Of a stretch of DNA of 64,000 bases, positions 59,970 through 64,000 are shown in pieces. The notes beneath the pieces are model-generated. The model was not told the DNA's origin and searched no databases. It saw nothing but the letters and a program-made list of their open reading frames with translations. The DNA comes from Isoetes taiwanensis. Lineage: Eukaryota; Streptophyta; Lycopodiopsida; Isoetales; Isoetaceae. Numbering within the stretch: position 1 is the first letter of the stretch; every line of letters starts with the position of its first letter. The stretch lies in the NCBI GenBank assembly GCA_021234155.1, contig JAJEKV010000026.1:4142644-4206643 (forward strand). Reading direction: 5' to 3'. Position numbers and translations under genes: made by a program.

Positions 59970-60284
59970 ATGGTCCGGCAGTTAAAGACCACCTTCGCGC
60001 GATATGTTCCTTCTAGCAGTAATCCTCCTCCTCCTCCTCCAAGGGAAGACACCTCCAGCAACCCCCTTGCTTCTCCCGCTGAGAACCCTCCCTTCACCAT
60101 CGTGGCAAAGATGAGTGAAAAGGAGCTTCTGATTGCACTAACATCTGGCGTTCCCTGCGGGGAACGACTGGTAGAATGGCTCACCGAGCCAAACAAAGAG
60201 AAAACAACGTTAATGGTGCAGATAATGATACAAATGGTTGCATCAAACTGTCACGTCCTCAGGATGGACATAACTAATGTATAA
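59970..60284 (+). CDS. Small ORF, 104 aa, proline-rich N-terminus, unrecognised
   Basis: I chose the ATG at 59970 because the longer open frame upstream runs through the palindromic repeats. The protein begins MVRQLKTTFARYVPSSSN, has six prolines in a row at residues 19-24, then MSEKELLIALTSGVPCGERL and a hydrophobic, methionine-rich helix near the end. No known domain. The sequence after the stop contains a duplicated 57-base 3' part (60288 and 60345, with AATGGAAACAATAAGTTTTT). It lies between the middle and right repeat blocks, like the ORF at 59243. Confidence 0.45.
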   Translation: MVRQLKTTFARYVPSSSNPPPPPPREDTSSNPLASPAENPPFTIVAKMSEKELLIALTSGVPCGERLVEWLTEPNKEKTTLMVQIMIQMVASNCHVLRMDITNV

Positions 60285-60287
60285 GCT

Positions 60288-60400
60288 TTTTTTATGAATG
60301 GAAACAATAAGTTTTTTTTATCTATTTGTGTTGTTGTTGTATAAGCTTCTTTTATGAATGGAAACAATAAGTTTTTTTATCTATTTGTGTTGTTTGTATT
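60288..60400 (+). repeat. Two-copy 57-bp repeat downstream of the small ORF
   Basis: TTTATGAATGGAAACAATAA and TTATCTATTTGTGTTGTT occur twice in order. Confidence 0.85.
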
Positions 60401-60436
60401 TTATGTTGTTTCTCTTATGTTAAAACAAGCACAGTA

Positions 60437-60795
60437 CATCGTTAAACGACATTATGATCATCTGACGTGGCATCTGAGGGGGCATCTGACGCCCTGAGCT
60501 GACGTGGCATGCCTGGGTGTCAAGCCACGTCGGCTGGACGTCGTTTAACGACGTCACACCTGGAATCCGACGTGGCATCTAAGGGGGCATCTGACGCCCC
60601 GAGCTGATGTAGCATGCCTGGGTGTCAAGCCACATCGGCTGGACGTCGTTTAGCGACGTCACACCTGGAATCTGACGTGGCATCTGAGGGGGCATCTGAC
60701 GCCCCGAGCTGACGTGGCATGCCTGGGTGTCAAACCACGTCGGCTTGACGTCGTTTAATGACGTTACACAGACGTCGATAAATGACGTCCAAATA
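60437..60795 (+). repeat. Nested-palindrome tandem repeat, right block (105-bp period)
   Basis: GACGTCGTTTAACGACGTC (60537) and close variants at 60642 and 60747 are exactly 105 bases apart; a degraded first unit is at 60440. The outer pair here is GCCACGTCGG...CCGACGTGGC. It differs from the left block (GACACGTCAG...CTGACGTGTC), but both arms changed together. GGGGCATCTGACGCCCC adds another hairpin per unit. Same orientation as the left block. Confidence 0.95.
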
Positions 60796-60949
60796 TGGCG
60801 GCTTATTTTTTCATTCTATTGTTATTTTGTCTCATTTCTTTTGGATTTTTTTGCGCCCGTGGATCTTCATAAGGTAAGATCTCTGCTAGTTTGTTAATCT
60901 TTGTGGTTTTGGAGTTAAACACCTCCAAATGCTAATAGATTAGAAGATT

Positions 60950-61290
60950 GAATCTTGAAAGTATGTTAAAAACTTGAGGGATGCATGATCAAGGTATGAG
61001 TCGGCTCCATCCCGAATGGAGAGGACTAGATGTATCGGGTTTATGCACCCTAGAATAGAAGTTTCAATCTTCATAGATTACAAATGATTTGAAAGGTTGC
61101 ATGAATAAGGTACTGGTCGACTCCATCCCAAATGGAGAGAACTAGATGTATCGGGTTCAGGCACCCTAAAACAGAAGTTTCAATCTTCATAGATTACAAA
61201 TGATTTGAAGGGTTGCATGAATAAGGTGCTGGTCGACTCCATCCCAAATGGAGAGGATTAGATGTATCGGGTTCAGGCACCCTTCAATCA
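60950..61290 (+). repeat. 116-bp tandem repeat, about 3 copies
   Basis: GAAGTTTCAATCTTCATAGA at 61058 recurs at 61174. Each unit also has GTCG(A/G)CTCCATCCC(A/G)AATGG, GATGTATCGGGTT and GGCACCCT. The first copy is more diverged. It lies just upstream of the three-exon gene and may be its transposon-derived flank. Confidence 0.9.
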
Positions 61291-61441
61291 AATGCTTTCT
61301 AAATATCATAAATGTTGTATCAATCTAAATCTTAAGAAGAAACATTTGATAAAATCTATAAAAAAAACATGGATATTTATATTTATTATATTATTACATG
61401 GTTTTTTATTAATATTTTTATTGTTTACTAGTAAAAACAAC

Positions 61442-62022
61442 ATGGACGAACGTCAGAAGCAGTATGAACGTAAACTGAAACAGAAAGCTTTGAGAATGTT
61501 ACATGGCGACTTGCGCAAGGATGTTACCCCAACAATTGCCACAAATAGTCCAATTAGACCCAGTGGACCGAGTCTTCCCAGAGGCTTTGGTGGTGTGCAT
61601 GAAATGAATGCCGCCGATGTATGTACCATAAACATGTTTCGAATGATTAGTTAACTTTATATCTTGATGTTACTTTTTTTTTTTGCAGTTGTACTTCACA
61701 GAGCGGTTATATTGCAATTGTTCGATGTGCAAAGGACAAATAAAACGGATGAGAAAGACTGTCCTCGACCATGTTGATAAATATGGTGAATGCCCGACAA
61801 ATCCAGTGCTCTCGGACGCACATGTGGGGTATTCCAACGAGGTATAATACACGAATCACATGAACTCGAATCAACTACTCTCATGTACTTGAATCGACGT
61901 CTTAACTTAGTTTGCTTGTATTTTGTTAGGAAGAAATTGAGAATGAAGTGAGCTCGAAGCAGTATATAGATTTTGGGGTTATGTTGTCATTGGAAGTAGA
62001 TGATGTATTAGGGATTTTTTGA
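61442..62022 (+). CDS. Small three-exon gene with Cys-rich zinc-knuckle-like motif
   Basis: Exon 1 (61442-61618) starts MDERQKQYERKLKQKALRML, a basic helix. Exon 2 (61689-61841) follows a T-tract and CAG and reads YFTERLYCNCSMCKGQIKRM then KTVLDHVDKYGEC. Exon 3 (61930-62022) reads EEIENEVSSKQYIDFGVMLS and stops at TGA. All GT/AG borders are canonical and phase 0, giving 140 aa. The C..C..C...H...C cluster recalls the short zinc-binding region near the N-terminus of some CACTA transposase-associated proteins (the pattern C..CKG...H...YG), but that is a loose similarity. The gene might continue with a shift into 62046. Confidence 0.55.
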
Positions 62023-62045
62023 GATAAGAAAAGGTCCACAACCAT

Positions 62046-62468
62046 ATGCCAACTAGGATAAACACAGATCCAATAAAAAATAGGGGCTTGACGGGATCAG
62101 TTATAAGAAGTTTACGTGGCAAGAAACCATTGGTGCATACGTGGCCTTACCTTTTTTGGACGTATCTCCCTATAACCACTCGAGATTCTCCTCTTAACAA
62201 CCTAATAAACAAAAGTAATAATAATATTACAATGGCCATTAATAACAATCCTAAGTTTCCCGCTCGACAATTCTTCTTCCCAAAGGGAAAAACATTTGAA
62301 AATCGTGGTTTGATCCTGTTCGGAGCTCATGGCTTCCAGCATTCACATAGACGAAGGGGGAAATACCCGAGATTAATTTGGATCGATGTCCCTTTCAAAT
62401 TCGATGATGTATGTAACAAGTTCGGCTTGACTTTGCAGTTGCAGAAACTCCAGGGACATCCTTCCTGA
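62046..62468 (+). CDS. Unrecognised ORF of 140 aa next to the zinc-knuckle gene
   Basis: The frame opens just downstream of the previous stop. Its middle (NNLINKSNNNITMAINNNPK) is asparagine-rich. The C-terminal part (FFFPKGKTFENRGLILFGAH, YPRLIWIDVPFKFDDVCNKF) has ordinary protein composition. No domain recognised. It could be a later exon of the gene above in a shifted frame. Confidence 0.35.
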   Translation: MPTRINTDPIKNRGLTGSVIRSLRGKKPLVHTWPYLFWTYLPITTRDSPLNNLINKSNNNITMAINNNPKFPARQFFFPKGKTFENRGLILFGAHGFQHSHRRRGKYPRLIWIDVPFKFDDVCNKFGLTLQLQKLQGHPS

Positions 62469-62582
62469 ATCCTCCTTTGTTTAACGGTATGGCATATTGA
62501 TGTATCCTGTGGTTTTTTTGATCGAGCATATCTGGCTAAATTCTTCATGAATCTGATATATTTTTGATAAACTGTAGTACAG

Positions 62583-63747
62583 GTGGCATCAAATTTGGAG
62601 GAAAGAATAGCTTCTATTTGCATTCAAGACAGTGATGGAAATCCTACAACAATTTATGTTGGCTGCTTTGTTACAATGAGGCCCTCACTCAAGGGTGATC
62701 ATAGCATCAAGAAGACTAGAATTAATGATCTAAATGCTCACTGGAGAGGGAGAATCTTAGAAATTCGAAAATTTGGAAGCAGCTTTCAGATTTTAATTCA
62801 ACATATATACAGTCCGTCTGATATGAAAAGGGAAGAAATTAAGAAGGGAAAATCTCCATGTTTGCAACCGAATTGTAATGCTAGTTGATTCTTGTATTTC
62901 TTACACAATTTGCATATTTTATTTATTGCTTACTATATTTCTTATTTGGATTGCAGGGTTTTGCCTGTCTGATCAAGAGGATGTTATTTCTGTGCATGCC
63001 ATTAGCAGCGTATTTTAGGCCTTCCATTTTGATATTGGATCAATTCTATTTGAAGAAGAGACATCAATTGAGCTGCGAAGGAAAGGGATATGGTTTTGGA
63101 AGCATATGTATTATCCAAAAGCTAAGAAAGTAGTGGAAATTCCACTTCCTAATCTAGCTGAGATGGCTGCCTTTTTGCCAATAACTAGGAGGATGCTCAT
63201 GTTAGAAAAGAGGAAGTTGTGGAGTGGTGTCTACAAAGCTATGAAAGAAAGAGGTGGCATATGTGCACACGTGAAGCTGCAAATGTCAATTGACATATTT
63301 ATTTCAATGTTTAGTTCATTAGATGGTGTGAGGAAGACAAAGAAAATGTTCACAATCACCTCTATTTCAGATCAATCTTTGATATCACTTCTACCTGAGA
63401 ATTGGTGGAGCAGATTGCACAAAGGTCCAGAGTGCAATGATATTGAGTGCAGGATCAATAGAAAAACAATGCAATTTAAGTATTGCATAAGAAGGCAAAC
63501 ATTATACATCACATTCAAATATAGAAGATGGAGGCATGTGTCTGAAGGTTTAAAGTGGCATTGGGTTCCTCAAGTTCAAGATGCAGAAGATGGCACACAC
63601 TCTGATGTAATACAACTACCTATTAGAAAAGATGGTCAGTTATTTAAGCTACTTCACGTGGAGTGTGAATGGTCACTATTTGACCTCCGGCGTATCTCAG
63701 AATGGAGTAAAGGTAGGGAAAAGAAGGGAGGAAACTGTAAAAGCTAA
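62583..63747 (+). pseudogene. BAH-domain-like gene, two exons, one in-frame TAG
   Basis: Exon 1 (62583-62883) follows a CAG acceptor and reads IYVGCFVTMRPSLKG, HWRGRILEIRKF and FQILIQHIYSPSDMKREEI. Exon 2 (62957-63747) joins in phase to give FCLSDQEDVISVHAISSV. This order (a V...P start, an I.EI core, a P.D....E line and a LS...D.I.V..I end) is that of a BAH domain, a chromatin-binding module. After a TAG at 63016-63018 the same frame stays open for 243 codons with a tryptophan-rich tail (LLPENWWSRLHKGPECNDIE, WRHVSEGLKWHWVPQ) that I do not recognise. The TAG may be a recent nonsense change (CAG to TAG would restore Gln) or an error. The first exon is not included, since exon 1 lacks an ATG. 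Confidence 0.5.
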
Positions 63748-63759
63748 GGACTGTATGTC

Positions 63760-64000
63760 TCCTGCTGTAATTTCTTGTTTGAATGTTAAAAATGTTAAAT
63801 GGAATAAAAAAAAGGATCATAAGGCTAAGTTTGGGTTCAACTCCCAATTGATACAATTAGTGTTCACGATTTAGTAGGCTAGATTGATGTGAAAACTTAT
63901 TGTGCAGATTTCAGGTTCAGATCTGGTCTATTGTTACAGCAAAGTCTGACTAGCTTTTTGACCGCATCATTGCTAGAGGACATTATAGTGAGAGAGCAGC
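63760..64000. other. End of window, no feature recognised
   Basis: Some 240 bases with no gene recognised. The nearby open frame has no motif. May be the 3' flank of the BAH-like gene. Confidence 0.4.

Noticed and set aside
58878-60795. CRISPR-like array of regular repeats
   Set aside because: Spacers are themselves repeats of the same unit, no cas genes are present, and the DNA is from a plant.

Overview
This window looks like repeat-rich nuclear DNA of a land plant with a large genome. Plant-specific or plant-typical genes support this: a class III (secretory) peroxidase with the usual four-exon layout, a piece of the giant BIG/UBR4-type protein, and a plant NEK-type kinase. Long non-coding stretches, very few intact genes and many decayed transposons fit a big-genome plant. 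A fern or another non-flowering plant is my guess, not something I can prove from sequence alone.

Layout. 1-13 kb: mostly non-coding, with short tandem repeats, a foldback element (2222-2998), and a perfectly abutting 1.82-kb tandem duplication (9151-12788) whose two copies differ in a strange, clustered way. 13-19 kb: a chain of broken gene pieces, with NEK kinase exons running straight into BIG exons and then a second kinase fragment with its middle deleted. 19-32 kb: tandem and inverted duplications, hairpin-bearing repeat ends, Helitron 3' ends and CACTA-like hairpin ends. 32.8-34.0 kb: the class III peroxidase on the minus strand, the most gene-like locus here, but with damage at the last splice acceptor. 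34-39 kb: a duplicated copy of the peroxidase upstream region, a purine-strand array, and a minus-strand Helitron relic carrying a PIF1-like helicase tail and an endonuclease/exonuclease/phosphatase (EEP) domain. 41-43.6 kb: a minisatellite and a decayed transposase-like gene. 43.7-53.3 kb: what appears to be one large decayed mobile element, with a DDE transposase relic on the plus strand facing a minus-strand gene with coiled-coil, Ulp1-like and FCP1-like phosphatase modules, and TGTACA-rich spacers between modules. 53.4-58.8 kb: two more GGGAAAA-type arrays, each ending in a Helitron 3' terminus. 58.9-60.8 kb: three blocks of 104/105-bp repeats, each repeat folding as a nested palindrome around GACGTCGTT/AACGACGTC and enclosing two small ORFs. 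60.9-64 kb: a 116-bp tandem repeat, a small three-exon zinc-knuckle-like gene, and a two-exon BAH-like gene with one in-frame stop.

How it fits together. Almost everything is mobile DNA and its by-products: captured gene exons, duplicated flanks, and terminal hairpins. The four most interesting items are the nested-palindrome repeat blocks at 58.9-60.8 kb, the helicase-EEP Helitron relic at 37-39 kb, the composite element at 43.7-53.3 kb, and the NEK-BIG exon chimera at 13-17 kb. All family assignments are from memory of motifs; no database search was run.
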